A DNA stretch of 9,923 bases from a bacterium (lineage in GTDB: Bacteria > Patescibacteria > Microgenomatia > Levybacterales > GWA1-39-11). Position 1 is the stretch's first letter; each line of letters starts with the position of its first letter. The stretch is taken from positions 1 through 9,923 of the forward strand of contig JAKAHW010000028.1 in the NCBI GenBank assembly GCA_021825285.1, in the 5' to 3' direction. The translations under genes were made by a program, and so were the position numbers. The notes under the pieces are model-generated. The model had not been told where the DNA came from, made no database searches, and saw only the letters and a list, made by a program, of their open reading frames with translations. This document shows positions 1 to 6,841 of the stretch, one piece after another.

Positions 1-67
1 TAGAGACAAAGATGGTAAATCACATTGGGTAGCAAATAAACCCGGAAAAGGAACGGGATTTTTCTAG
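1..67 (+). CDS. C-terminal tail of an unidentified protein (5' truncated)
   Basis: The frame whose codons begin at base 2 is open from the window edge to a TAG at 65-67. It encodes about 21 residues rich in Lys and Gly (ending ANKPGKGTGFF). The real gene lies mostly outside the window and the tail matches no family I recognise. It is kept as a probable gene end because it stops 60 bp before the NUDIX start, which has its own promoter. With so few codons, chance openness cannot be excluded. Confidence 0.4.
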   Translation, partial: RDKDGKSHWVANKPGKGTGFF

Positions 68-112
68 CCTTCTCTATTTCTTCAAGACACCTTATTCTTC
101 TCATAATTAATT

Positions 113-121
113 TGTTATACT
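113..121 (+). promoter_or_regulatory. Extended -10 promoter of the NUDIX gene, probably leaderless
   Basis: The sequence TGTTATACT is an extended -10 (TGn plus TATACT at 116-121). Only six bases separate it from the ATG at 128, so transcription would start at or next to the A of the start codon. The -35 region is weak (TTATTC near 92-97). No Shine-Dalgarno is present. Confidence 0.6.
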
Positions 122-127
122 GACATT

Positions 128-562
128 ATGGAATTAGCAAATAACGAGCCTTGTCCGGTTTGCGGAAGATATAGAAATAGAAGAATCGCGGTTGACGCTT
201 TAATCCTCAAAGACAACCAAATCCTTTTGATAAAAAGAATGGTCGAACCTTTTAAAGACATGTGGGCGCTGCCCGGCGGAGGAATAGATTTTGGCGAAAC
301 TGCAGAGGATGCAGTAAAAAAAGAGGTGGAAGAAGAGGTTGGATTAAAAGTAACTTCATCAAAATTTCTTCAAGTTTATACGGATCCTGCAAGAGACCCA
401 AAAGAAGTCATAACTCTTTCTTATGTGGTTCAGGTCGAAGGAGAGCCAAAAGCAGGAAGCGATGCAGCTTCTTATCAATTTTTTTCAATAAAAACACTAC
501 CCGAAATCATGGCATTTGACCACAAACAAATCATCGAAGATTACCTCAAGCAAGCCAAGTAA
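128..562 (+). CDS. NUDIX hydrolase (ADP-ribose pyrophosphatase / MutT-like)
   Basis: A soluble 144-residue protein predicted to hydrolyse a nucleoside diphosphate linked to a moiety X; candidates are ADP-ribose or an oxidised dNTP. The Nudix box is seen at residues 51-73: G51-x5-E57-x7-K65-E66-V67-x-E69-E70-x-G72-L73. Lys replaces the usual Arg before the first catalytic Glu, and E66, E69 and E70 are the expected metal ligands. It is preceded by the typical MWALPGGG segment (45-52). The N-terminus has one CPVCG knuckle (C9, C12) followed by YRNRR, which resembles the zinc-ribbon-plus-YRNP start of some ADP-ribose pyrophosphatase-like NUDIX proteins, but only half of a zinc site is present. 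The length is normal for the superfamily. The start is set by the extended -10 six bases upstream. Its TAA (560-562) directly abuts the stop of the convergent deacetylase. The fold is certain; the substrate is not. Confidence 0.93.
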   Translation: MELANNEPCPVCGRYRNRRIAVDALILKDNQILLIKRMVEPFKDMWALPGGGIDFGETAEDAVKKEVEEEVGLKVTSSKFLQVYTDPARDPKEVITLSYVVQVEGEPKAGSDAASYQFFSIKTLPEIMAFDHKQIIEDYLKQAK

Positions 563-1447
563 TTATTTTGCGAAGAGTTCGGAGAGAGTTACGAATTCAA
601 ATCCTCTTTTTTTGAGTTCCGGAACTATTTTGTAAAGAGCCAGGTGTGTTTTTGGCGCATATGGTCCGGCATTAAGATGCAAAACTATAATTGAACCGTT
701 TTGGGTTCGGGATAAAACGTTTGAAATAATAGAGTTTTCATTATTATTGAATCCGTCTCCTCCAATTACATCCCAATGGACAATTGTAAGTCCAAGTCTT
801 GAAATAGTCTCTACATTAATCTTGTTATAGCATCCCCCCGGAAACCTAAAAAACATAGGAATTTTACCCGTAACTTTAATAAGTTCTTTTTGCGCAAGCT
901 CCACCTCGTCTTTGTCGGTTTTATCCATAAAAGGAAGCCCAAAACAGTATTTTGTAAATGCTGGGTGGTCATATGAATGGTTTGCGACTTCAAATAAAGG
1001 GTTGTCCGCGATTTCTCTTGCCTCTTTTGGATAAGTCGCTACCCAAAGTCCAGTGAAAAAAATTGTTGCTTTTGTATTTTCTTTTTTAAGAAATTCTATC
1101 GCATCTTTGTTGTACCAGGACTTTACTACTTTATTTTTCAAAAGTCTTTCCATTCCATAAGTCATATCGGCATCAAAAGTAAGAGCTATTTTTTTTGAAT
1201 CGCGCGGCCCGTGCTCCACAACCTCGGGTATTGGAAGCGAAATTGAAGAAACCTGTTTTTTGGCAACATATTGTTTAGGTGAAGGCTGATGAACATGGAG
1301 AGGCGGGAAAAGCGATAATTTCGGGTCGGCTACGACAATCGTCACGAACAAACTTATGATTAAAAAAAACAGAATTCCCTGGACAATTAAAAATTTTTTC
1401 CAGTATTTTGTTAAATGTTTTAAGCCCTTTTTTCTTTTTCCAGCCAT
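563..1447 (-). CDS. Membrane-anchored polysaccharide deacetylase (NodB/CE4 family)
   Basis: A predicted metal-dependent N-deacetylase of N-acetylglucosamine-containing polymers (peptidoglycan or a surface glycan), acting outside the membrane. With the start at 1447 it has 294 residues: a Lys-rich cytosolic tail (1-18), one membrane helix (about 19-40), a linker to about 85, then the NodB domain. Motifs seen: TFDAD at 90-94 (variant of TFDDG; D92 catalytic base, D94 metal ligand), H157-S-Y-D-H161 metal site, RFPGG at 201-205, W225-D226, and H257 in VLHLN. All catalytic positions are kept. An ATG five codons upstream (1462) is also open. I prefer 1447 because an extended -10 ends five bases before it on the minus strand, and because the earlier ATG would lie inside that promoter. 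It is transcribed divergently from the CAP-domain gene and meets the NUDIX gene stop to stop with no gap. Confidence 0.9.
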   Translation of the reverse strand: MAGKRKKGLKHLTKYWKKFLIVQGILFFLIISLFVTIVVADPKLSLFPPLHVHQPSPKQYVAKKQVSSISLPIPEVVEHGPRDSKKIALTFDADMTYGMERLLKNKVVKSWYNKDAIEFLKKENTKATIFFTGLWVATYPKEAREIADNPLFEVANHSYDHPAFTKYCFGLPFMDKTDKDEVELAQKELIKVTGKIPMFFRFPGGCYNKINVETISRLGLTIVHWDVIGGDGFNNNENSIISNVLSRTQNGSIIVLHLNAGPYAPKTHLALYKIVPELKKRGFEFVTLSELFAK

Positions 1448-1452
1448 AAACC

Positions 1453-1461
1453 AATATACCA
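1453..1461 (-). promoter_or_regulatory. Extended -10 promoter of the deacetylase gene, probably leaderless
   Basis: Read on the minus strand this is TGGTATATT (TGn plus TATATT), followed by five bases and the ATG whose A is at 1447. The same nine bases form the -10 of rnhB at 6885-6893. No clear -35 is seen and there is no Shine-Dalgarno. Confidence 0.55.
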
Positions 1462-1471
1462 TATTTATCTC

Positions 1472-1499
1472 TTGTGATTAATATTTAAATACGTATAAA
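1472..1499 (+). promoter_or_regulatory. Promoter of the CAP-domain gene, probably leaderless
   Basis: TTGTGA (1472-1477, four of six consensus bases), a 16-bp spacer and TATAAA (1494-1499). Seven bases then lead to the ATG at 1507, with no Shine-Dalgarno. It sits in the 59-bp gap between the two divergent genes, and its -35 lies about 10 bp beyond the opposing deacetylase promoter's extended -10, so the two could compete or be co-regulated. Confidence 0.6.
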
Positions 1500-1506
1500 A
1501 TGAACT

Positions 1507-2769
1507 ATGGTGAACCTTGTGGATTTTGTTGGAATAGTCTTTTACCTTTTAATCGCCTACATAATTTATAAGAAAAATTGGTTTTATTCTTTTTATTCTT
1601 TCATAAAATTTATCGTTATCGCTCTTGTCTCGCTCTTTATTTCAAACTTTATTTCGGCACGAAACCCCATAAATCTTCCTGTCACAAAACTCGAGCAATC
1701 TTTAATCCTGGAGCTTCTTCTCTTTGTTTGCTTCTGGAGGTTTTTAAACTTTAAAAGACCTTTTTTTAAATCCGCAAAAAAAGTTGACAGATTTATCTTT
1801 GTACATGGGCTTAATAAATTTTTAAACCTGGTTCCTGCTCTTGTCGCCTCCCTCTTTATTACTTTCTTTCTTTTTACAAGTCTTGTTTCGGCAAGTACAA
1901 ATAGTGTTTTCTTGCAACGTGAACTTGAAAAATCAAATGTTGTAAAAGGTATTGCTTATAAAATTTATGGCTCAAAGATATTTGAAGGGGTCGCCGTAAA
2001 ACTTGATATTCCAAGCACGCCAAACATTAATATTTCGCTTGAAGGAATACGACGCGCAATTGTTTATGGAGTCTTAAGAAGAGGTGTTATGACAGTAAAA
2101 ACTGCCTTTGACCCATACTTTACCATTCCTGCCATGCCTACAGCCGGTCCGCTTCCCACTATTCCGCCTCCGAATGGAACCCGCGGCAATGAATTTGAAC
2201 CTTCGCCTACTGTTATTATCAAAAAATGGGGAATTCCTTCCGGGGACTCTCGCGGACAAAACCCGAATCCCAACACTCCAAACACTATTCCTACCGCGAC
2301 CCCTGTGGTTGAACAAAACCCCAACCCTCAAAACCCGCCCCAACAAAACCCCCAACCACAACCCAATCCTCAGCCTCAAAACACTGACATAAGTCAAATT
2401 GAACAGGATATATTTCGTCTTACAAACGAGCAAAGGACAAAAAATGGCTTGCCGGCGTTTGCGTGGAGCGAAAGGTTAGCAAGTGTTGCCCGCGCCCACA
2501 GCCAAGACATGGATGCGAGGAATTTTTTTGCCCATACAAATCCTGACGGAAAAGATCCATTTGCAAGAATGAGGTCGGCCGGTATTTCTTTCTCAACTGC
2601 AGGAGAAAATATTGCCGGAGGAGCAAACGCAGATATTATTGTTACGAATTGGATGAATTCTCCCGGACACCGGGCAAACATTCTAAATCCTTCCTTTCAT
2701 ACACTTGGAGTTGGCGTTTCGACAAACAGTAGATACGGACTGCTCGCCACCCAAAACTTCACGAACTAA
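1507..2769 (+). CDS. CvpA-like four-helix membrane protein fused to an extracellular CAP/SCP (YkwD-type) domain
   Basis: A 420-residue protein in three parts. Residues 1-130 carry four hydrophobic segments (about 5-21, 31-50, 64-81, 107-128); their number and spacing resemble the CvpA/colicin V production family, but I see no diagnostic motif, so that label is tentative. Residues about 205-295 form an extended Pro/Asn/Gln/Thr-rich linker that ends in NP and QP repeats. Residues about 297-420 are a CAP domain with the YkwD signature: ARAH (H331), FFAH (H343), AGENIA (E367), WMNSPGHRANIL (H388) and the closing strand LLATQNF. The CAP cleft His/Glu residues are present. CAP domains of this type are secreted; the biochemical role of bacterial members is poorly known. 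The linker suggests display through or beyond the cell wall. The start is fixed by the -10 seven bases upstream. The last 11 bp overlap the convergent glycosyltransferase gene. Confidence 0.88.
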   Translation: MVNLVDFVGIVFYLLIAYIIYKKNWFYSFYSFIKFIVIALVSLFISNFISARNPINLPVTKLEQSLILELLLFVCFWRFLNFKRPFFKSAKKVDRFIFVHGLNKFLNLVPALVASLFITFFLFTSLVSASTNSVFLQRELEKSNVVKGIAYKIYGSKIFEGVAVKLDIPSTPNINISLEGIRRAIVYGVLRRGVMTVKTAFDPYFTIPAMPTAGPLPTIPPPNGTRGNEFEPSPTVIIKKWGIPSGDSRGQNPNPNTPNTIPTATPVVEQNPNPQNPPQQNPQPQPNPQPQNTDISQIEQDIFRLTNEQRTKNGLPAFAWSERLASVARAHSQDMDARNFFAHTNPDGKDPFARMRSAGISFSTAGENIAGGANADIIVTNWMNSPGHRANILNPSFHTLGVGVSTNSRYGLLATQNFTN

Positions 2770-3868
2770 ATCCTTTTTGAACTCGTAGCGGTCTTTTTTG
2801 ATCGAATAGTTCGGATTGATTTTTTGCCATTTGAAACTTCTCAATAACCTTTTCGTAAATTTCTTCGTACTCATCTGTCATTCTTTGGGCGTTAAAATAA
2901 TTTAAGGCATATTTACGGCAGACATCCCGCTTTATTGATCCTACTTTAGGAATATATTCAATCATTTCCCCTGTATCCTCGACTACAAAACCTGTTTTTC
3001 CATGCTTTACGATTTCAGGAATCGAACCCCTCCTGAAACCAATTACCGGACATCCGCAAGCCATTGCCTCTATCAAAGTCAGCCCGAAAGGCTCCCGCCA
3101 GGAGACAGGGTGCAAAAAGGCATAAGCCCTACTCATAAGGCGGTTTCTTTCCTCCTGATCCACTTCCCCAACCCATCTTATCTGGTCTGAAAGACGCGGC
3201 TCTATCTGTTTTTTAAAATAAAAATAATCAGACGGATCAACTTTTGCCGCAATAATCAATCTCTTATTTAAGAATTCTGCTGCTTCGATTGCTTGATCCA
3301 CGCCTTTTTCTGGTGAAATTCTACCTACAAATAAAAGATAGTCATCGCTTTCGGATGAAAATGGATAACCTTGAATATCAAGCCCATGGTGTACGTTTCC
3401 CGCATAATTCAAATTTGGCAATGGAGTTGTTTGGGCGTGCGATATGCTTACAAAAAAAGGGTTTTTGTTATTATTCAACCCTTCCAAATACCTTCTGTTG
3501 TTGATATTCACTGCTCCGTGAAGAGTCATAACAACCGGTGTTTCTGCCAAAATAGCCGTGGGAAGACTAAAGTTTACATTGTGATCATGAATAATATCAA
3601 ATTCATGTTGTCGTTTATAAACATTTCCAATATTTAGCATTGTCCAATAGTTTGCTCCGTAAGGATCTTTGATATTTGCTTCCCGGAGCCCCCTGGGAAA
3701 AACAGACACTAATTTAGCAGATATCAAACTATCGCTCGTAGCAAAAAGGGTAACGTCGTGTCCCCTTTTCACCAATTCCTCTGTTAGTGCATGAATCATT
3801 CTTTCTGTCCCCCCATATTTTTTTGGCGGAACACGCTCCCCAATTGGAGCCAACATTCCTATTTTCAT
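2759..3868 (-). CDS. Glycosyltransferase family 4 (GT-B fold)
   Basis: A predicted cytosolic retaining glycosyltransferase that moves a sugar from a nucleotide-sugar donor to a glycan, lipid or small-molecule acceptor. From the start at 3868 it has 369 residues. The N-terminal acceptor domain opens with MKIGMLAP and the PPKKYGGTER loop (14-23), followed by FDIIHDH (90-96). The C-terminal donor domain has LLFVGRISPEKG (178-189) and the E-x7-E motif E259-PFGLTLI-E267, followed by AMACGCPVIGF and GSIPEIV. The last 20 or so residues are a basic tail beyond the usual final helix. The frame stays open to an ATG at 3946, but residue 27 (3868) is the natural GT4 start and has TATAGT six bases upstream. 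Donor and acceptor cannot be told from sequence. The overlap with the CAP gene end and the deacetylase nearby fit a surface-glycan role, which is inference. Confidence 0.92.
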   Translation of the reverse strand: MKIGMLAPIGERVPPKKYGGTERMIHALTEELVKRGHDVTLFATSDSLISAKLVSVFPRGLREANIKDPYGANYWTMLNIGNVYKRQHEFDIIHDHNVNFSLPTAILAETPVVMTLHGAVNINNRRYLEGLNNNKNPFFVSISHAQTTPLPNLNYAGNVHHGLDIQGYPFSSESDDYLLFVGRISPEKGVDQAIEAAEFLNKRLIIAAKVDPSDYFYFKKQIEPRLSDQIRWVGEVDQEERNRLMSRAYAFLHPVSWREPFGLTLIEAMACGCPVIGFRRGSIPEIVKHGKTGFVVEDTGEMIEYIPKVGSIKRDVCRKYALNYFNAQRMTDEYEEIYEKVIEKFQMAKNQSELFDQKRPLRVQKGFSS

Positions 3869-3872
3869 ACTC

Positions 3873-3884
3873 AAACTATAGTTT
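3873..3884 (-). promoter_or_regulatory. Glycosyltransferase promoter -10 inside a 12-bp perfect palindrome
   Basis: On the minus strand TATAGT (3875-3880) lies six bases before the ATG at 3868, again implying a leaderless message. The hexamer is embedded in AAACTATAGTTT, an exact 12-bp palindrome that could be a repressor site or simply a symmetric -10. The -35 region is weak. Confidence 0.5.
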
Positions 3885-3978
3885 TTAGCAATAAAAACGG
3901 AGACATAAAAAAGTAAGAGGCGAGTAAGAAGGTTTTGCTCATACAATTTTTTACACTTTTTCTTACAGAATTCTTTTA

Positions 3979-4005
3979 TTTACTCCCCGATAATGGGGAT
4001 ATAAT
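3979..4005 (+). promoter_or_regulatory. Promoter of the two-component operon, with a short inverted repeat in the spacer
   Basis: A perfect TATAAT (4000-4005) lies 14 bases before the kinase ATG at 4020, which predicts a 5' leader of only about 8 nt without a Shine-Dalgarno. TTTACT (3979-3984) is a possible -35 with a short 15-bp spacer. The spacer contains TCCCC-N6-GGGGA (3984-3999), a candidate operator. Confidence 0.5.
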
Positions 4006-4019
4006 TAAAATTTGGTTGA

Positions 4020-6269
4020 ATGGATAAGTTACTTGAAAATTTAAATGAAAGGTGGAACAACCGTGAGGCTAACCTTCCAAGAAAATTGGTATTTAGGTAT
4101 GGTTTTGCCCTTTTAGTGAGCTTTGCAGCTTTACTCATCAAGCCTCTCTTCCCTGATATGGGACGCGCTCCTTTTCTTATTCCTTTTGCAGCTGTCGCTT
4201 TGTCCGCGGTTATCGGAGGACTGGGCCCGGGTATCTTTTCAACCGTTTTTTTAGGTATCGCTATTGATTTTTTAGTTACAAGCTCCGGCTTCGACTTTAA
4301 GTATTTTCACACATATCAATTCATTTTTATAAGTGAGGGGCTTTTACTTAGCCTTATCTTCAGAGCAAGAGAACACGCAAAAGATTTATCCAATAGAAAA
4401 ACACAAGAACTGGCGGCTACATTATCAAATATCGGAGAGGGCGTGATAAGGTCTGATTGTCAGGGAAAAATAGTTTTCATGAATCATATAGCAGAAAAGC
4501 TAACGGGATGGAAAAAAGAAGAAGCAACGGGAACAAAATTAGGAAAAGTTTTAAAAATTTACAACAGACGTAATGAAAAAATCCTTTTAAAATTTGATGA
4601 AAAATTAAAAACAAAAAGATTAAGCATAAATCGCGAAGGCGTTATTTTGTATTCTAAAACAAATGAACAGATACCAATTGACCTAAATATTTCTATGCTG
4701 GCAGAAAAGAATAGGCAAGTACATGGCGTTGTAATAGTAATTCATGACAATACGGAACGCTTTAATAACCAATTAGCTCTTGAGGAAAAAGAGAAGAAGT
4801 TTCAAGCAATGGCAGACCATGCTCCCAACCTTTTTTGGATGTTAAATGAAAAAAGCGAACCCGTATATTTTAATAAATCATGGCTCAAGTTCACAGGAAA
4901 AACACTTGAGAAACTACTTAAACAAAACCCAATAGAAGACGTTCACCCCCAGGATCAGGAAAGAGTAAATTACGTTTACCAAGCTTCATTTGAAAAAAGA
5001 AAGGAGTTTGCTATTGAATTTAGGATGAAAAAGAAAAACGGAAAATACAGGTGGGTGCTTACTTCAGGTGCACCTTATTTTGAAGGGAAAACCCTCAAAG
5101 GATATATGGGAGCAGCAATTGACATTACGGACAGGAAAGAAAACGAAGAAAAAAATGTGAAACTTATCGAGGAAATTCAGGAGGGAAGAAAAAAAATAAA
5201 AAATATCATCGGAAACATTCCCGGAATTGTTTGGGAAGCTGAAGCAAACCAAGACGAAGGAGTAAAAAGAATTACGTTTATTAGTAAATATGCAGAAACC
5301 ATGCTTGGCTACGCGACCGAATCTTGGGCAAAAGAGAACTTTTTATTTGATGTTATTCACACGGATGACAGACAAAAAGCAAAAGAAGATTTTATTTCGC
5401 TTATTAAGAAAAGGGAGAAGGGCACTTTTCAGTTCAGAATGATAACTAAAAATAAAGGGGTTATCTGGGTGGAAACACAGGTTGCTGTAGTTTGCGATAA
5501 AGATCAAAAACCGATAGCAATAAGAGGTGTATCCACAGATACAACTCAACAAATGGAATTTGAAAAAAAGAAAGATGAATTTATTAGCATCGCAAGTCAC
5601 GAGCTCAAAACTCCCGTCACAAGCGTCAAGCTTTTTATTCAACATTTAGCCAAAAAGGCAAGAATTGAAAAAGAAGAGGATTACCTAAAATATCTTTTAA
5701 AAATTGATGGGCAGATAAACAACATGACCGACCTTATCAACGATTTACTTGATATTTCACGGATTGAGGCGGGAAAACTTCAGTTTTATCAAGAATATTT
5801 TATCCTTGACGATTTAATTTCCGAAACTGTAGAAGCTCTTCAATCTGAAAAAAATCAAATTCAAGTTGAAGGAGAAACAAAGCAGAAAATCTACGCCGAC
5901 AAACAACGGGTTGCTCAGGTTCTTATTAACCTTCTTACAAATGCAATTAAGTACTCTCCTCACTCCAAAAAAATCTATGTAAAAGCAAGTAAAATAGACG
6001 GAAAAGTAACCGTTTCGGTACAAGACTTTGGCATAGGAATTTCAAAGAAAAATCAACAGAAAATATTCGACAGGTTTTACAGGGAGGACGGAAATCGCGA
6101 AAGGACATATCCGGGCCTGGGAATTGGACTTTATATCGCCTCAGAAATTGTAAAACGCCATAATGGAACAATAGGCGTTGAAAGCGTTAAGGGAAAAGGC
6201 TCTACTTTTTTCTTTACTCTACCTATAGCAGACAGAAAACAAGCTGAAAGAGGAGAATTGTATGCGTAA
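4020..6269 (+). CDS. Hybrid-less sensor histidine kinase: DUF4118 membrane domain, three PAS domains, HisKA-HATPase
   Basis: A 749-residue sensor kinase that autophosphorylates on His and passes phosphate to a response regulator, almost certainly the next gene. Residues about 22-115 contain four membrane helices resembling the KdpD-type DUF4118 sensor module (IPFAAVALSAVIGGLGPGIFS region). PAS domains follow at about 128-246, 258-374 and 394-512; the second and third have the PAC-like ends AAIDITDRK and GVSTDTTQQ. HisKA has the H-box SIASHELKTPVTS with phospho-acceptor H527. The ATPase domain has the N-box N637-LLTN-A-IKYSP, G1 box D669-FGIG, F box (FDRFYR, 683-688) and G2 box GLGIGLYIA (699-707). 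All boxes are intact, so it should be active. The signal is unknown; no haem- or flavin-binding residue is obvious in the PAS domains. The last 8 bp overlap the response regulator start, which points to translational coupling. Confidence 0.95.
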   Translation: MDKLLENLNERWNNREANLPRKLVFRYGFALLVSFAALLIKPLFPDMGRAPFLIPFAAVALSAVIGGLGPGIFSTVFLGIAIDFLVTSSGFDFKYFHTYQFIFISEGLLLSLIFRAREHAKDLSNRKTQELAATLSNIGEGVIRSDCQGKIVFMNHIAEKLTGWKKEEATGTKLGKVLKIYNRRNEKILLKFDEKLKTKRLSINREGVILYSKTNEQIPIDLNISMLAEKNRQVHGVVIVIHDNTERFNNQLALEEKEKKFQAMADHAPNLFWMLNEKSEPVYFNKSWLKFTGKTLEKLLKQNPIEDVHPQDQERVNYVYQASFEKRKEFAIEFRMKKKNGKYRWVLTSGAPYFEGKTLKGYMGAAIDITDRKENEEKNVKLIEEIQEGRKKIKNIIGNIPGIVWEAEANQDEGVKRITFISKYAETMLGYATESWAKENFLFDVIHTDDRQKAKEDFISLIKKREKGTFQFRMITKNKGVIWVETQVAVVCDKDQKPIAIRGVSTDTTQQMEFEKKKDEFISIASHELKTPVTSVKLFIQHLAKKARIEKEEDYLKYLLKIDGQINNMTDLINDLLDISRIEAGKLQFYQEYFILDDLISETVEALQSEKNQIQVEGETKQKIYADKQRVAQVLINLLTNAIKYSPHSKKIYVKASKIDGKVTVSVQDFGIGISKKNQQKIFDRFYREDGNRERTYPGLGIGLYIASEIVKRHNGTIGVESVKGKGSTFFFTLPIADRKQAERGELYA
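6251..6255 (+). promoter_or_regulatory. Shine-Dalgarno site of the response regulator
   Basis: AGGAG, six bases before the ATG at 6262 and inside the kinase coding region. It is the only convincing ribosome binding site before a complete gene here, and it serves the one gene that is internal to an operon. It therefore decides the 6262 start. Confidence 0.75.
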
Positions 6270-6618
6270 AATTTTAGTAATAGACGATGATCCGGGAATC
6301 TCGGAAGCGCTAGAACTTATCTTAATTGAAGAAGGTTATGATGTTCAAACCGTTGACAACGGAGAATACATATATGAAATGAACGATGGGAATTTGCCGG
6401 ACTTAATTCTTCTTGATCTTCTTCTTTCAGGAATCGACGGACGGGAAGTTGTAAAGAAACTTAAATCCGAAGATTTAACAAAAAACATTCCCGTTATCAT
6501 GATGTCAGCGCACCCAAAAGCTGACAAAAGCGTAAAAGATGCGGGCGCGGATGACTTCATTCCAAAACCATTTGATTTAAATGAATTGGTAAAAAGAATT
6601 AAAAAACACCTCAACTAA
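6262..6618 (+). CDS. Single-domain (receiver-only) response regulator
   Basis: A 118-residue CheY-like receiver and the cognate partner of the upstream kinase. Motifs seen: acidic pocket D8-D9-D10, phospho-acceptor D52 in LILLDLLLSGIDG, switch residue S82 in IMMSAHPKAD, and K102 in PKPFDL. The protein ends just after the final receiver helix, so it has no DNA-binding or enzymatic output domain; it must act by protein contact or as a phosphorelay intermediate. It starts inside the last codons of the kinase (8-bp overlap) and has a good Shine-Dalgarno. No intrinsic terminator is evident immediately downstream; the structured element from 6675 may serve. Confidence 0.95.
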   Translation: MRKILVIDDDPGISEALELILIEEGYDVQTVDNGEYIYEMNDGNLPDLILLDLLLSGIDGREVVKKLKSEDLTKNIPVIMMSAHPKADKSVKDAGADDFIPKPFDLNELVKRIKKHLN

Positions 6619-6674
6619 ATTAAAAATTCAAAAGGCAAAAGTCAAAATTTCCTAAATTTCTACTTAATTTATTG

Positions 6675-6806
6675 GCCATTTGGACCGCAGTGCATGAAAA
6701 TTAAGTGAGCGAACGCTCGGAAAGTGGTAAGGCGATCCCGCTAAGCGGGAGAGTCCGGCTCTTTCAGTGAGCAAACGAAAATTTGAAAGCACGAGGACCA
6801 CATGGC
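6675..6806. repeat. 132-bp structured inverted-repeat element (MITE-like repeat or structured RNA candidate)
   Basis: The left arm 6675-6702 (begins GCCATTTGGACC) pairs with the right arm 6780-6806 (ends GGACCACATGGC). Reading inward there are runs of 5, 3, 2, 1, 4, 1 and 5 Watson-Crick pairs, separated by single mismatches, one bulged A and a tandem G-A/A-G mismatch (6696-6697 with 6785-6786). The interior has GAGC-GAAC-GCTC (6707-6718), TCCCGC-TAA-GCGGGA (6736-6750), and GAAAG/CTTTC (6720-6724 with 6761-6765) enclosing the latter. A near-exact direct repeat AGTGAGCRAACG occurs at 6704-6715 and 6766-6777. It is markedly GC-richer than its flanks and has no credible reading frame. It could be a non-autonomous mobile element, a structured RNA or a bidirectional terminator; sequence alone does not decide. 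Confidence 0.6.
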
Positions 6807-6817
6807 AGGAGCTTTTG

Positions 6818-6841
6818 GTACTTTTGGCGATCCAAAAGTAC
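6818..6841. repeat. Perfect 10-bp inverted repeat with 4-base loop
   Basis: GTACTTTTGG-CGAT-CCAAAAGTAC is a perfect hairpin 12 bp beyond the larger element. The right arm recurs as CAAAAGTACAA at 6858-6868, so the left arm has two possible partners. No U-run follows on the plus strand, so it is not a standard intrinsic terminator. It ends about 45 bp before the rnhB -10. Confidence 0.65.

Noticed and set aside
262..519. 85-residue open frame inside the NUDIX gene
   Set aside because: It lies wholly inside a gene with an intact Nudix box and encodes a basic, low-complexity peptide typical of a shadow frame.
1448..1462. Five-residue extension of the deacetylase from an ATG at 1462
   Set aside because: This ATG is inside the extended -10; the start at 1447 fits the leaderless pattern. 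The choice is not certain.
2064..2681. Several open frames on the minus strand and one on the plus strand opposite the CAP linker and domain
   Set aside because: They are by-products of the Pro/Asn/Gln codon bias in the linker; none has a recognisable domain or promoter, and the CAP frame is certain.
3869..3946. 26-residue N-terminal extension of the glycosyltransferase from an ATG at 3946
   Set aside because: GT4 proteins typically begin with the MKIxxLAP strand found at 3868, and the extension would cover the probable -10.
6619..6674. Terminator or small gene directly after the response regulator
   Set aside because: Only A/T-rich low-complexity sequence with short AAATTT pairs is present; there is no stable stem with a U-run and no start with a ribosome site.
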